Assembly: GCA_036023115.1 (NCBI GenBank)
Contig: JAYKKT010000090.1
Span: 35,731,001-35,795,000 of the forward strand
Direction of reading: 5' to 3'
Length of the DNA: 64,000 bases
DNA from: Brasenia schreberi
Lineage: Eukaryota; Streptophyta; Magnoliopsida; Nymphaeales; Cabombaceae
Positions within the stretch are counted from its first letter, which is position 1. Each line of letters begins with the position of its first letter. Below are positions 12,022 to 27,216 of the stretch, piece after piece. Under the pieces are notes generated by a model, which had not been told where the DNA came from, searched no databases, and worked only from the letters and a program-made list of their open reading frames with translations. The position numbers and the translations under genes were made by a program.

Positions 12022-13480
12022 ACAACTACGTCTTTTCTCATACTAGTTGGGGTCGACTACATGGATTCTTTGTTTTCACATGACCATATCATGTGTCATG
12101 CTAGTAGTTAACTCAATATAAACTATATCATACTTTATTATTTTTTTCCAATACATTTGTGGTCATCCTCCTTCTCTTTTAACATTTTCACAATATATTT
12201 TTCATATCTGCTTACGAGAGTATAATTGGGTAATTTTTTCACATGTATAAACGATGTTAAATGATTTTCCCTCATTTTATCTATTATTGGTGCTATTCTC
12301 AAATTGTTTCTAATAACCTCATTATATATACAGTCTTTCTTTGTGTGATCGCTCATCCATCTCAGCAACTTCATTTCTGCTAGAGACATCTTTTGCACAT
12401 GTTGATTATTAACTGTCCAACACTTAGAACCATAAAGCATAGTAGGTCTAATTATTGCTTTATAATATTTACCTATCAGCTTCAATGATATATTGTTATC
12501 ACATAGAATACCTTACGCCCCTTTCCATTTCAACCAACCGGCATTCATTATATATGTAACATGTCTATCAATTTTCCATCACTTTAAAAAATTGACCCCA
12601 AGTATTTAAAACTTTCCTTGTGAGGGATATAATGTGTGCCAATCTTAATTTTTATGTCCTCTCAAATACCTAAATGATCAAACTTGCTTTCCATATATTT
12701 TGTCTTTGTTTTACTAAGTCAAAAGTCTTTACTTTCTAACGTTTCTCTCCATAGTTCCAATTTCCTATTAACTTTTTTATTAGCCTCATCTAGTAACACA
12801 TTGTCATCTACAAATAACATACATCAAGGTATTTCATCTTGAATATGTTTTGTTAACCTATCAATGACCAATATAAATAAATATGGACTTAAAGTTTATC
12901 TCTAGTGTAACTTAATATTAACTTTAAAGAAGTTTATCATTCCTTCATAAGTCTTCACATATATTTTTGCACCATCATACAAGTCTCTTATAAGATTTAT
13001 TTATGTCAATGAGGTACCTCTCTTCTTCAAAGTTTTCCAAAGAACATCTATTGACACCCTATCGTAAGCTTTTCTAGATCAATAAATATTATGTGATGGT
13101 TCTTCTTTTTTCTCTAAAATGTTTCATAAGATTTCTCAATAGGTAAATTGCTTCAATAGTAGATCTATCGACCATGAATCTGAATTAGTTCTCTATTGTA
13201 CTTGATATTTGTCTTCACCCACATTTGATAGTTATTTTTCATAATTTCATAGTATAACTCATTAACTTGATACCTCGATAATTCTTACTATTTTGAATAT
13301 CTCTCTTATTCTTATATACTGGTATAAGTGTAATTGTTCTCCATTTCTCGGACATCTTTTGGGTTTTCCATATTTGATGTATCTAACAAAAGTAAAATGC
13401 TTAGTTTTATTTTTGTACCGGTATATCTCCTTTAGATTCACTTAATACATCTTTTGCCACTTTTCTAATATGTATAATCA
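12022..13480 (-). mobile_element. RTE-type LINE, reverse transcriptase region, decayed
   Basis: Read on the minus strand, the 3' tail is at about 12022-12065 (complement of a ctagtatgagaaaagac tail). The best frame is 12485-12138, encoding GKYYKAIIRPTMLYGSKCW, then LLRWMSDHTKKD and RNNLRIAPIIDKMREN. This aligns with the ORF at 47.9-48.9 kb. The element extends further 5' than the other copies. Degenerate remains of the upstream reverse transcriptase, including a KAYD(R)V-like segment near 13060-13080, are visible. Stops and frameshifts are frequent. The 5' limit is uncertain and may lie beyond 13480. Confidence 0.8.
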
Positions 13481-15009
13481 TATTGTTCCACGTAGGTGTA
13501 CCTATATAATTTCAAGCATTTCATTGAAACTTTTTGTTTAAATATATATTTTTTCTCCGAATCATAGTATCTACCACCTCCATTAACTTGTTGATTGATG
13601 TTATGGTATTACAAGTATCAATATAAATCTTAGTATCTATGACTAACTTCCTTATCCCTTGCATCCATTCATATTAAAAATGCATAGACTCTCGCTGTAA
13701 CTTGTTCAGTATATTCGGAGTACATTCGAACGATAATGTAACATGACTAGCTTCTTTACTCACACCCATATATGATGTGAGAATATTCTCTGCAATTGAT
13801 TCACTATATCTGGGCAAATATGTAAATCCTCTTGCTTACTTTTCACTGCATTCGGGTTCTGTAGTGCATCACTAAAAGGAAACGCTCCAACACAATGCTC
13901 ATAATTTATAGAATCCATGGTAGATAAGTCCGACAAAGTTTTACGTTGACTATCAAAACCCTAACACAACTCTTGTCCTTTATCCAAGCTTAGAACCGGT
14001 CATGCAAGGGTGATCCCTTACATGAGCGGAGTTAAATAGATAATGTACACGTGAACCACAAAACAGGCATGAACATGCCCATCACGAGCCAAATGCAGCT
14101 GAACCTCAAGCAGCTTGGTTCGGTGACCAGCTCTAGAATTAAATTGATGATCATTTGGATTCATGTAAGCTCATTCATCCCTACCCGGATCCCCATCTGT
14201 TTCATATCGGATGCCAAAATTCATTTTCAGCATTCATTGAGTTTTACACGATTGCTTCAAACAGTTCAAATTCTGTTGGGAATGAATAAACTCCACTTTT
14301 GATTACAAAGTTTATATATGTGTGTGTGTGTGTGTGTGCTTTGAATCCTAAACCGTCCAAGACCAGAAAAAAATGAATAAAAAGTTCGAAATTTAAGAAA
14401 AAAATATATGGAACCGACAGTTTGAAACACTTGTTACAGTTTCGTGGAAGGTGGAACTGGAACTCACGTGGTTCCTAATTTCAGGTCCGATCAGTTCTGG
14501 TTCCAACCCATTCCTAGTCCCATTTGGTTCCGGTTAAAACCACCGGGCCAATACTAAATCAGCCATGTCTACATGGAGCAACCCTTGGTCTCGGTTCATT
14601 TGGTTCGTCTATAGATCCGATAGACGACTGCAAAGTAATGCCCATTAGGGGCTATAATTGTGCTCGTGGATCTCGGGTATGGTTGGCTCAGTATTGATTC
14701 CCCTGGATCCAATTGAGCTTGGATCTTCAAACAAATCCAAAGTTCAAAGGTTCCAAATCCGACCTCCACTGGGCCCCACCAGGTCTCTTGACAGCCAATG
14801 CTTTTTTTGTCACTGCACTAGAAGCATCCGCTTATCACATGCTGATCACGTGCTTTTGTAGTGCCAATGCAACTAAAGGTTAGGTACATACATAAATTAT
14901 AATTTTTTTTAATTTTTTTTCATAATCTTGGTATCTCTTAATTGCCAAATCGTCCATCTAATTTGTATTTTTTCACTCCAACCTCTAATCTCATTAAACG
15001 ATATAAAAT
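13481..15009. other. Intergenic, no gene seen
   Basis: May start with further decayed LINE sequence. A (GT)n run lies at about 14318-14338. No protein family was recognised in either strand. Confidence 0.45.
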
Positions 15010-15150
15010 ATATAAGACAAATTAAATTTTTTTTACAAGAGAAGGCTGAAGCCTAAAACGCACACACATGCACCTTGACGGAGTCGAACTACCTACCAGC
15101 AGCAACAGCGCTAAAGCACATTGTCATTGAGCTAACAGTCTCGATGAAAA
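15010..15150 (-). mobile_element. tRNA-derived SINE, family A copy 1
   Basis: On the minus strand the sequence has an A-box-like word (TTAGCTCAATGA, about 15136-15125) and, about 45 bases later, a B box (AGTTCGACTCCG, 15090-15079). These are the two internal RNA polymerase III promoter boxes. A 3' body follows (GGTGCATGTGTG, then GGCTTCAGCCTTCTCTTGTAA) and ends in an A-run. A second copy with the same B-box-to-tail body lies at 63418-63545. No full tRNA fold is present, so this is not a tRNA gene. Confidence 0.6.
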
Positions 15151-15593
15151 TGTATAAGACAAAGTTATCATAAAACCTTTGTAAATTATATTGATATAAG
15201 ACAACCTGTGACAAATCTTTTTCTTCTTCCTGATTGGCATGCTGGGTTAGGTAGAATTGGAGGTGGCAAATCGGGTCAATCAGTCGAGTTCAGGTTGGGT
15301 TACTTTGGGTTCGGGTCAAATACAAGCAAAATTTTCATATCAAGTTTCAGATTGAATACGCGTGTTTGGGCCAATACGAGCTGGCACACGACTAAGACCC
15401 GATTGAACAAACTAAAACCATATATTCCTGGACAGAAACCTACCTCATTGTGTTGTTTCTGCATGACCTGAACCCGATAGGTGAGGTTCGGGTCAAGTAA
15501 CTTTGATGGATCAACATTGATCCACGTTGACCTGACATTCTTTTAGGTCATTTTCTTGGAAGCAGGTGCAGATCGAGTTTGTGACCGGTGGAC

Positions 15594-17907
<2,314 letters not shown>

Positions 17908-18010
17908 CTCGATACGTGGCAGTTCACACATTGCGGTCTCACCGGCCTTAAAGAAGGGTCTCCTCTTCCCGGCACACGTGGTGTGCGCAAGACCTCACAC
18001 GTGTGAGGTT
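17908..18010 (+). promoter_or_regulatory. ABRE/G-box cluster in the NAC gene promoter
   Basis: Three ACGTG-core sites lie within 100 bases, 190-290 bases before the NAC start codon: tacgtggc (about 17911), acacgtggt (about 17974) and a perfect 16-base palindrome cctcacacgtgtgagg (17993-18008) centred on CACGTG. ACGT-core elements are bound by bZIP factors of the ABF/AREB type, and CACGTG also by bHLH factors. Multiple copies near a TATA box are typical of ABA- and stress-inducible plant promoters. Function here is inferred from position and from the known stress induction of ATAF-type NAC genes. Confidence 0.6.
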
Positions 18011-18030
18011 CGATCTTCGCTCCTTCGCTC

Positions 18031-18040
18031 TATAAATAAA
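18031..18040 (+). promoter_or_regulatory. TATA box of the NAC gene
   Basis: tataaataaa preceded by cgctc lies about 168 bases before the ATG and just downstream of the ACGT cluster. It is the only TATA-like word in this GC-richer promoter stretch that is not part of an AT microsatellite. Transcription would start about 30 bases downstream, giving a 5' UTR with a short (GA)n run at about 18103-18121. Confidence 0.65.
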
Positions 18041-18198
18041 ACTTCAACTCCCATCGCGTTGATAGTTTTTGCGAGCGAACGGAGGCAAATAAGAAGCTGA
18101 TCGAGAGAGAGAGAGAGAGAGGGAAATATTTATATCGATTGTTATTCTTTTCTTCTTTGTTGATTCGTGGGGAGAGAGAGTGAGGAAAAAGCGGGGGA

Positions 18199-20296
18199 AT
18201 GACGGCAGATCTTCATCTTCCTCCGGGGTTTAGGTTCCATCCGACGGACGAGGAGTTGGTGTATCACTACTTGTGCAGGAAATGTGCGTCTCAACCTATT
18301 TCTGTGCCCATCATTACGGAGGTTGACCTCTACAAGTATGATCCGTGGCAGTTACCTGGTTCGTTCTCACTTTCTCTCTCTGTGTGTATGAAACCATTAT
18401 GGATGGAGAGAGAAGACAACCATAAGACCATGAACTGTGAGAAACACGCCATCTCTCTCTACACACACGCACGCACGCACTTGATGGGTGTGTCATTTGA
18501 GTCAAAAGTTTTCCTTATTCTTTTTTGAAGGAGAAAAAAAAAGGTTTCCTTGTTAACTTTTTCTGGTGTGGGAAATTGGGTTTTGGGGGCTTCGTCTGTC
18601 CGGAGCTTCGTTTGTAAGATGATTGATCTTTTATCCTTTGAAGTCCATGAATTGGGGGGTTTATTGATTTTAAAACTAAATACTTGTTTCAAGTACTAGT
18701 GACTAATTTTCAATATTTCTTGGTACCGGTGACTGACTTCTGTTTAGTTTGTGAACATAGAGTTCGACTGTTTAATACTGTTATCTATATATTTTCATGG
18801 TATTTTCTTTTTGCAAATCCATATGACCATGCATGTATATATCTTTCAATTCCTAACTTCGATTCAGCATATATAAATATATATCGTTTACCATATGATG
18901 TTTGTGGTTAATCTTTGGTATCTTGGATGCAGGGATGGCTCTGTATGGAGAGAAAGAGTGGTTCTTCTTCTCCCCTAGAGACAGGAAGTATCCAAACGGG
19001 TCGAGGCCGAACCGAGCTGCGGGTTCCGGCTACTGGAAGGCGACTGGAGCCGATAAGCCGGTCGGAAACCCGAAGCCGGTGGGAATCAAGAAAGCCTTGG
19101 TCTTCTACGCAGGCAAGGCACCAAAGGGGGAGAAAACCGACTGGATCATGCACGAGTACCGCCTCGCAGACGTCGACCGCTCTGCTCGCAAGAAGAACAG
19201 CTTGAGGGTAAGCTCTTTAATCCCTCCCTTCAATTGATCACGGTTAGGAAGCCATGAAAAGTCTGACCTAGATCGCGATCTTCTGCTTTTAGGGACCTGC
19301 TAGTTCATGAACTTGGTCAGGTTTTGGTCGTCACCTTTTGTCCCGAGCTTATCCCCTGTATTTCTTTCTTGCCCTCCATTTTCTTGTTTATTGATTCATT
19401 TATTTGAAGCAATTAACTTTATTTCATTATTGTGAAATAAATAATTAAGCAACATCAATTTATTGGTTATAAAGCCATTCATCGTTAATGTCGCTATTAA
19501 TCACCATCATCCCTCCTGCTGTACTTTGCCTATAGTCTCCTTGAAGTTCATGAACTTGGCCATTGGTCATATAGTGCCAAAGGAGACCTTGATTTGACGT
19601 ATAACGTCTTATAGTACGTAACTTCACATAGAGAATTGGAGCTGACGATGATGATGTGTCTTCATCCTTTGTCATGTTATCATGTTGATGACGAGTCTTC
19701 GTCCTCTCATGTCATGTCGTGATAATGATGCTGATTATGAACAGATCGGCATCACTATTTTGAATTAATCCATTGCCAAATACTTATTTTGTTTTTAAAA
19801 TGCGAATTTGTGATATTGACGAACTTGGTACTTGGTATTGCAGCTGGATGATTGGGTGTTATGTAGAATATACAACAAGAAAGGCTTTCAAATGCAACAG
19901 CAAGAGAAGCAGAGCCATGCCAACAACAGTTGGGATTACAGTAGCAGCATGTTGGAGGATCAGAAACCAGATGTGACCGAGCAAGCTGGAGCCCAGGTCA
20001 TGGCTCGACCATATAGGGACTTGATCCAGATGGACAGTTCTGACTCGATCCCTCGGCTGCACACAGAGTCGAGCTGCTCGGAGCACGTCTTGTCGCCGCC
20101 GGAGTTCACCGCCGACCGAGAGGTCCAAAGTGAGTTCAAGTGGAGGGACTGGGAGAGAGGGTTCGATTCCGGAGTCAGCTTCGAGAGCTTGATGGGTTCC
20201 TCCTTCCCTCTGTTGGACGACCCTCAATTGACATCTCCATTGCTGAGGGACCCGTCCTTCAACGACGTGCTGCTTTACCTGCAGAAGCCGTTCTAG
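18199..20296 (+). CDS. NAC domain transcription factor, ATAF (SNAC) subgroup
   Basis: Three exons, 18199-18358, 18933-19207 and 19844-20296, with GT-AG junctions in phases 1 and 0, encode 295 residues. The NAC domain is complete. Subdomain A is [20 protein letters not shown] contains [12 protein letters not shown], and C runs from [18 protein letters not shown] to [15 protein letters not shown] (the DNA-contact strand). D contains [20 protein letters not shown] and WIMHEYRL, and E is [13 protein letters not shown]. The intron positions are those usual for NAC genes. The C-terminal half is acidic and Ser-rich and ends LYLQKPF, close to the conserved tail of ATAF1-type proteins. It should act in the nucleus as a homo- or heterodimer on CACG-core sites. 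ATAF members respond to drought, ABA, wounding and senescence, which fits the ACGT elements upstream. No lesion was seen. The subgroup is well supported; the exact orthologue is not resolved. Confidence 0.95.
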
Positions 20297-21083
20297 ATTG
20301 TCTGCTGAAGAAGACCAACAATTCTTTTACCTGCGTGCATTAGCAAGTTGCCCCGTTTAATCGCCGGTCGGTAGCATGCGTACCGGCGAACCCTCACGAC
20401 CCTTCAGCTCAAATATGTTCTGTACATGAGTAGATATATACTTTCATGCATAGATGCTCTTCGTGGGCCGATTTGGTGCCCGTAGGCGAGTTGTCGATGT
20501 ATGTAGTATTCAATATATGTTGAATGACAGTGGTGGGATCAGGCTACCACAGTTTAGTTTCATCTTGTAAATCCACCCTGTTAGACCAATGGATTGAAGT
20601 TAATTGATTCCTCTTGTGACAGTAACGTTGAACTAATTAATAAGTTATCGACTCTCATACATAGCTGCGAAATGCCAGATTGAAGTTGTTTGATTCCTTT
20701 GAACTCTTTCAATTCTCTTTTCCTGTAAAAAACAGGGAAGGCAGAGGTCTGGTTGTATCACTATAAAAGATAGGCCTTGTGGTATGAATTAAGGGGTTTT
20801 GCTTATAGTGCAGTCACCTAGTGCACAATGATGAGGCCACTCGGGCAATGGTGGATCGCAGCGAGTTGCAGACGGGTCAACGGTATATAGAGGTAGTGGG
20901 AATTGCTCAAATCTCATTCGTGTTCAAATCTATTTTATCATCTCTCAAACTTCTTGTTTAAATTTATTTTATCATCTTATTTAAAATTTGATGCATTTAG
21001 TGTATTAAAGATAAAGTAAAAATTCATAATGTTAATCAAACGTTAGAAATATTTGAGTATTGAGCATTTATCTATACATATAT
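20297..21083. other. NAC 3' flank and intergenic DNA
   Basis: The NAC 3' UTR probably runs to about 20600 (T-rich, with a ttaataagt-like signal region near 20640). No further gene seen before the LTR at 21084. Confidence 0.5.
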
Positions 21084-22921
21084 TGTCACATCCCACTCCA
21101 GTCCCGACCATGACCCGGCTCGAGTCGATGCCACGTGGTCGCTTCCCGCTCGGGCGTGATGGTGAGCAGTAACCAAATACAATACTAATTTAATACAAAT
21201 TGAATAAAATATCTAATTGAAATAAATATTCATATTGAAGTTCTAAACAAAACGTCCAAAATAGTGCGGGGTCCACCTCACAATAACCCTGAATAACAAG
21301 ACTTTATAAATCTTTTAACACTTATCATACCATCTAAAATAAAAATGCATCTAAAATAAAAATGCAGCTCTATCAAACTCCTACTATGTTCCGTGTGCTT
21401 TCGAAGTGTTAGCTTCGCGATGAGTTGTAAAACAATGGGGTGAGCTCCTATACGTAGCTCAATAGAGAGGTTAAACATCTTTAAACAGAAATCATACTAA
21501 AAGCATGCATAGTTTTACAACCATTTCATAACAAAGCATAGCTATCTTTAAATCATGATCTTAAATTCATACGCACACACTCACACTCACACACACGCAC
21601 ACCTCATTAGTTTCGATAATTACAGCCCATACTATCTCTACCCTAAAGGCCACGAGAGTCGTCCGACCCTTCTTAACGTGACCTTGGTAACCCCGTCCAT
21701 GACGGTAGCCACGCCAACTCTCACGGCAGGGTGCTCGGAAACACACCCTTTATTCGCCCCAAGCCGGATCGCCCAAGGGACCTATAAGTCTCTAGAGACC
21801 CCACACAAACCACACAAGTACGGCTCGTATATTCACACATCATTACATTTCTAAAACCAATTACAGTTCATTATATTCACAAATCATATCCAAATCCACG
21901 AATATCCAAAATCAAATTCATATCCACACAACATTTAAATACCATATTCATACAACACATGCATATCACAAATATTAATAAAACATTTATCAATCATGCA
22001 CATTTAAATCTATCTAAAACAGTAAAATCAATTCTAGCATGGTTTTGTAAAAAAATGCATAACCCCCTACCTGAAGGAGCGCTAAGATCCAGTCCCCAAG
22101 CTGTTGGGCCACTCTTATCACCATCAAATCCTCCAATTTTAATCTCTAAACAATTAAAAATATTAGAATTTATTTAACTATGAACCTGACGAAACAAACT
22201 GTATCCGAATCGCATCTCAAACCTCAATTTGGGTCCGTTTAAGCTATCCGAGATCCATATATGATCTAAATGAGTGACATAATAGGTAGCTTGTGTTACT
22301 GTGTCAACACAAAACCTTTAACTACTGACACGGGTCTTATTTTTAACCTAGAAACCCATTTCAAGACATGACCCAAACTTAACCCATTTCCGACACAGAA
22401 CCCGACATGGAACCTATTTTAACACATAACTGGTTCTTAACCCGCGACACGAGGACACGACACGAACCAGCGTTGGTTCATGACATTTTAGACACGACAT
22501 GTCGTGTCCGTCATTGACATGAGAAACATGCCCAAAAGAGCCGATTCCTTCTTCTTCTTTTTTTCCAGCATCGATTTTGTCGGTTTTTGATGAATCATAA
22601 CCGTTTCGCAGCCAAATCGACACCATCGACTTACCTACCCTACCAAAACACTTAGTTCTACTTCAAACCTTCGATCCAAGCCCAAAATGATGATTTTCAA
22701 CAAGTTTTTCATCAAAAATTTGGAAAAAAAAAATGAAAATCTGAAAAATAAGTGAACTCACTGGATTCCGGCCGACTCCTCGCGTTTTCCGGCTGGTTCG
22801 AGGCTGCCCCAACTCCCTGGAGAATGCACTATGAAGGCCCCCCTTTTAAAGGTCTTGGTCGATGCTTTGCGTTATTGCACAGCCTGCTGCATAGTTTGTG
22901 CAGTAACGCTTAAGCGTTACA
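21084..22921. mobile_element. Probable solo LTR (1.84 kb, TG...CA, TSD tatat)
   Basis: The block starts TGTCACATCCC, a common start of plant Gypsy LTRs, and ends GCGTTACA. It is flanked by tatat on the left (21079-21083) and on the right (22922-22926), consistent with a 5-bp target-site duplication. The interior is non-coding and contains regions rich in acgac, gacacg and cacac words, without any gag or pol match. No second LTR or internal domain is present, so recombination to a solo LTR is likely. The TSD is low complexity, so the assignment is moderate. Confidence 0.55.
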
Positions 22922-24595
22922 TATATACATCTACTTTTTCACATTTTTCGCTCTCCATTCTCTCGCTACGAGAGTTCAGCAAGCTTAAACGAGCTGATTG
23001 GAGCTTAATTTGACTTCAATTACACTGCTAATGATCCTTAATAAAGTTCCTGGTTTTATTGGCTTTACAAAACGATTTGCGAATCTTTAGTTGCCATTAA
23101 AATGAAAAGGTAAACAATCCACATAGCACGAACTTGTACATGGCCATATGAGTCATTTGAAGGTGAGAATATGCTTTCTTAAAGATTATAAAAGGAGGCA
23201 TATTGGATGTATAATCCATGGATTATCTGCAACTCATTCACATCTTCCTATGAAGGTATTGATTCTTGATTACCTTAATCTCTTGATCACAATTGTATTA
23301 TTGATATGTAGCTAACTGATTGGGATATTCCACTTGATTCATTGATTGCCACCTACTCTTCTTCAACTTGTTTGATGAATCTAATGTCTGAGACATGGTT
23401 TGTTGCTTGCAGGGAGCAGGGTTAACAATTACAGACTCGACTCGGAAGCCAATGGAGAAGAGTTGAGTGTCCATGAGAGTTGAACCGTTCACCAGCCATC
23501 AATGAGTCAAACGCCCCTAAGGTTGTGTTCGATACAAGGTTCGAAATGAACTGAACTCTAATTTTTGGTGCTTGCAATTTCAAATTTTGTGGTACATCAT
23601 CAAATGTGGAACTTGTTACCAGCCTAACACCATGAATCAAACACACCCTAATTGGTCTAAGGATCATTGTCTCAAAATTTTGAAACCCCTCAAAAACGGT
23701 TTCTCCAAGCCATAAAACCAAGAGGAATGCACAAGGAGCTGCTGAGGCTCTCACAAGTTGAAGGTCTCAGATACAGCATCTGCCTGCTTATCAAAGTAAA
23801 AGTAAAATGAAAAAACGTTGGGCAATGGTAGTGGAAGCAGCTGATGTCATAAAATGAGGGGCGAAGAGTAAAGAATGGTTGTTGAAGGTGGCAGTCGGTG
23901 GTGGTTCAGGCGGCAAAGGGTGGCAAGGGTCATAACGCACCGTTGCACATTGGGGATATCCCACTTCCCCCTGCAAATAGTGTCGAGTTACACCGTGAGC
24001 ATTTACAGGTTGTTCACATTTGCAGCAGTTTCCATTGTACTTTAACTAATAATACTACAGTTAATATATCAATAAGTTATTTCTAAATGAAATCATCCAT
24101 GTCCTCGTGCCTTATGCTTAGATAAATAAATAATGTTGGCTTAAATGATTTTATCGGTATAAAATTAAATCGGATTTTTTATTGGATATATGCACGTCGT
24201 CTGGCTGAATCTGGAACAAATCAGGCTGAAATTCTATTAATTTATATATTTCTGAATTTGCTTGATTTTCAAATCCAATACATTCAATTAAGCTGATTCC
24301 TGAATCATTTTGGAATTCAAAAACTGACACACACGACCCATATCGAATTCCCTGTTCCATTTGACACAAAACACAACGGAGACCAAAACCAGTTCGCTTA
24401 AGTCATTTTCCTGCTGCTTCTGAAAAATAAGTTCAACCGGATAAATGAACCCGAAACTTCACACTATTAAAGGTGTCAGCTGGTAATTCCCTTTTTTTAT
24501 GACAGTATCGGATCGTGTCAGGGTCATATGAGGTATTTCGTGAAGAAAGGGGAGTAATCACTTTTGGATCTTAAGTTGAAGCTCCACACACACAC

Positions 24596-24598
<3 letters not shown>

Positions 24599-24649
<51 letters not shown>
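24599..24649. repeat. (AC)n/(AT)n microsatellite
   Basis: A short cacacaca run leads into about 50 bases of AT dinucleotides. Confidence 0.9.
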
Positions 24650-24650
<1 letters not shown>

Positions 24651-24860
24651 TGGTTTGGTATAACCTTTCGTTTACCATATGCAGCACCGTATTATAGGTC
24701 CTATCGAGCCGTGTTGAGCTCGAGTATAGGCAAACTCAACTAAACTCACACAGAAAAAGCTTGCCCCAAACTTGAGCTCAAGCATTCATCTTCATGTTTG
24801 AGCTATATTCAGTCAACTGGTTCGTTAAGTTTGGTTCTACCCAAACAAATGAATATTCAG

Positions 24861-24861
<1 letters not shown>

Positions 24862-24948
<87 letters not shown>

Positions 24949-24949
24949 G
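24862..24949. repeat. Composite microsatellite (AT)n then (AG)n
   Basis: About 30 bases of AT dinucleotides followed at once by about 57 bases of GA dinucleotides with single interruptions. Same order as the composite repeats at 15594, 52137 and 60994. Confidence 0.95.
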
Positions 24950-25191
24950 GAGCTGCTAATCGTCTTCCATACTAGACAATCATCACTACCGTATGTACAA
25001 TCATTGGGACAATGGTGATGAAGATACTAATCTCACGTCATTAAATAACATTGATCATTGTGTCAATAATGACAAATAACTCGATCTACCGTGTTTGTGC
25101 GATTACACGGATAACACAAATCGCCTAGTAGAGTTTGACACAAGTAATTGTCTAACAACTTGACATAAGTAACTGTCTAACAACTCCCAGT

Positions 25192-25196
<5 letters not shown>

Positions 25197-25243
<47 letters not shown>
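25197..25243. repeat. (AT)n microsatellite
   Basis: Uninterrupted AT dinucleotide run of about 46 bases. Confidence 0.95.
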
Positions 25244-25245
<2 letters not shown>

Positions 25246-25683
25246 CACTTGATTATCATTGCGAGCTACAGGGGCCAAGTATTGGTGAGCTTGTGTTCAC
25301 AAAACCTCAACAAGATTTAGTCCTGTTCAACTTATTTTAGAACTGGAGTAGCCTGCGAGCATCTTGGGTCACTTGCATCCGTAGTCCATATATGAGTGCA
25401 CTTTGGGTGGATACGGAACCATCTTTTCCATCGTGTCCGAACTGCCACCAATTTCATGTTTCCGGCCGTGTTAAAGCCATGCCACCTGCATGTTAAACAT
25501 CACGCCTACCAAAAGTCGTTGTCTGTTACTTGGGTGAATTTTTTAGCCTGTTCCCCACCCTTTCCATTAGCTAATGTAAGTGCCTGAAAATTCTGTTTTC
25601 AGTGGGTGAATCTTTTGGGCTTTTTTGGTCCATTAGCAAATAAAATCCTTCACAATTGAAATGTGTGTATGTCTCTCTCTGTC

Positions 25684-25686
<3 letters not shown>

Positions 25687-25764
<78 letters not shown>
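25687..25764. repeat. (AT)n microsatellite
   Basis: Uninterrupted AT dinucleotide run of about 78 bases, followed by tgtgtgtg; the longest AT run in the window. It creates meaningless Tyr-Ile open frames on both strands. Confidence 0.95.
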
Positions 25765-25767
<3 letters not shown>

Positions 25768-26739
25768 GTGTGTATATATAACAATGTGCGTGCTCATCTT
25801 GTACACAATAGTGAGCCAGCTTATTCAGATGACAAACTGAACGCAAATGGGCTGGAACTGACCCGCGAAACAAGCGGGTCAGTTCTCAGGTATGGCCCTT
25901 GTCTAAACCAGCAGGCGCCCACAGGGAGATCGACCAAAACCAGAGGACACATAGATATTTGTAGGGACACGAAATATACGAGGTTGACATACCATAAGTA
26001 TTTATTACGTACTTAAATACATGAATCTCTCGTAGACATTTGATTATGCACTTCAACTTGCATCCACTCTAGGTTGCATTTCAGCCACATGATCATCTTT
26101 GCCAGAGTAGCTTAGTTTCTTCAATGGCAATCCAAGCTAGTGGCTCAGAATCGATTGCCAGTCCCATCTGGTCTGCTCAGAGCCAAGCAACTGGTTTTGC
26201 TATAAATCAGGGTCTTGTAAACACTGGCAGACCTCGAAAATTTTTTCCGGGTAATCTGAGATCCGGTGGTCTGAAATTCAAGTGAGGGGGTTCATATAAA
26301 TTTTCGAAAAACTCAGATCACCATTCTAGATTTTTTCTAATTATGATAAATGTGACAAGGGGGCTTTGGGGAGTGCTTAGCTAGAAATGGGAAGCTGTCT
26401 GTCAAAATGGGTCAGGCCGTGGGGCCTTGCCAGGCCCGGTACTTGAAATATCAGGGCTAAAAAAAATTGAACCTATATTATGAAAGAGGCTTTTGAGCAG
26501 GGCCTGCATGGTGTGAAGGCTCTTTAATTCCTGGCCTAAACATGTCACTGTATGATTGCTGTGTCTGGTGTCACCACTAAGAAGCCAGCCACCAAGACGC
26601 AATGTGAGATGTTCGGTGGTTGGCGACAATGGATGTATCTTAATCTAGTTAAGAGTCCAAAGCGTTTATCCCCAAATGTTTAATCATAATAGGAGTATGC
26701 AAATAGTGCATTGATGTAAAGACATATTTTTGGCACAGT

Positions 26740-27215
26740 GGGATTAAAGTTAAAAGGTAAATATTATAGAGCAGCAATAAGACCTTCCATATTTTATGGT
26801 TCTAAGTGTTGGGCAGTTAATCATATGTACAAAAGATGTCTTTGGCATAAATGAAGATATTGAGATGGATGAGTGATTATAGAGGAAAAGATTATATACA
26901 TAATAAGGTTATTATAAACAAATTGGGAGTGACACCAATAGAGGATAAAATGAGAGAATATCGTTTAAGATGGTTTGGACATATAGAAAGATGATCAAAA
27001 GAAGTGGCCGTAAAAAGGTATGAAAAACTAGATTTTGAAAGTATTAAAAGAGTAGAGGACAACCACAAAAGTGTTGAAAAGAAACAATAAAGAATGATCT
27101 AGATTATGTTGAGTTAACTGCTAATATGATACATGATAGGGCTTGGTGGAAACAAAGAATACATGTAGCTGACCCCGTCTAGTATAGGAAAAGGCTTAGT
27201 TGTTGTTGTGGGAGG
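26740..27215 (+). mobile_element. RTE-type LINE 3' fragment
   Basis: It begins at the conserved ttaaagttaaaaggtaaatattatagagcagc and reads through the C-terminal reverse transcriptase ORF segment with frameshifts (recognisable SIFYGSKCWAVNH-, [25 protein letters not shown] pieces). It ends with the family tail gaccccgtctagtatagg, aaaaggcttagttgttgttg at about 27215. It is 5' truncated and non-functional. A convincing target-site duplication was not found. Confidence 0.85.
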
Positions 27216-27216
27216 T

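Larger units (their letters stand above)
22922..26739. other. Intergenic, microsatellite-rich
   Basis: No gene could be supported. Open frames near 23422-23754 (-) and 23898-24086 (+) resemble no family and have ordinary non-coding composition. Several (AT)n runs are listed separately. Confidence 0.5.

Noticed and set aside
15079..15136. Possible tRNA gene on the minus strand
   Set aside because: A and B boxes are present but no acceptor or anticodon stem pairs; a 3' body with A-tail shared with another copy fits a SINE better.
18908..19205. Frames overlapping NAC exon 2 on both strands
   Set aside because: Shadows of the GC-rich NAC exon; the NAC frame is fixed by conserved subdomains and splice phases.
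23422..23754. 110-residue minus-strand frame
   Set aside because: No family resemblance, ordinary intergenic composition, no splice or start support.
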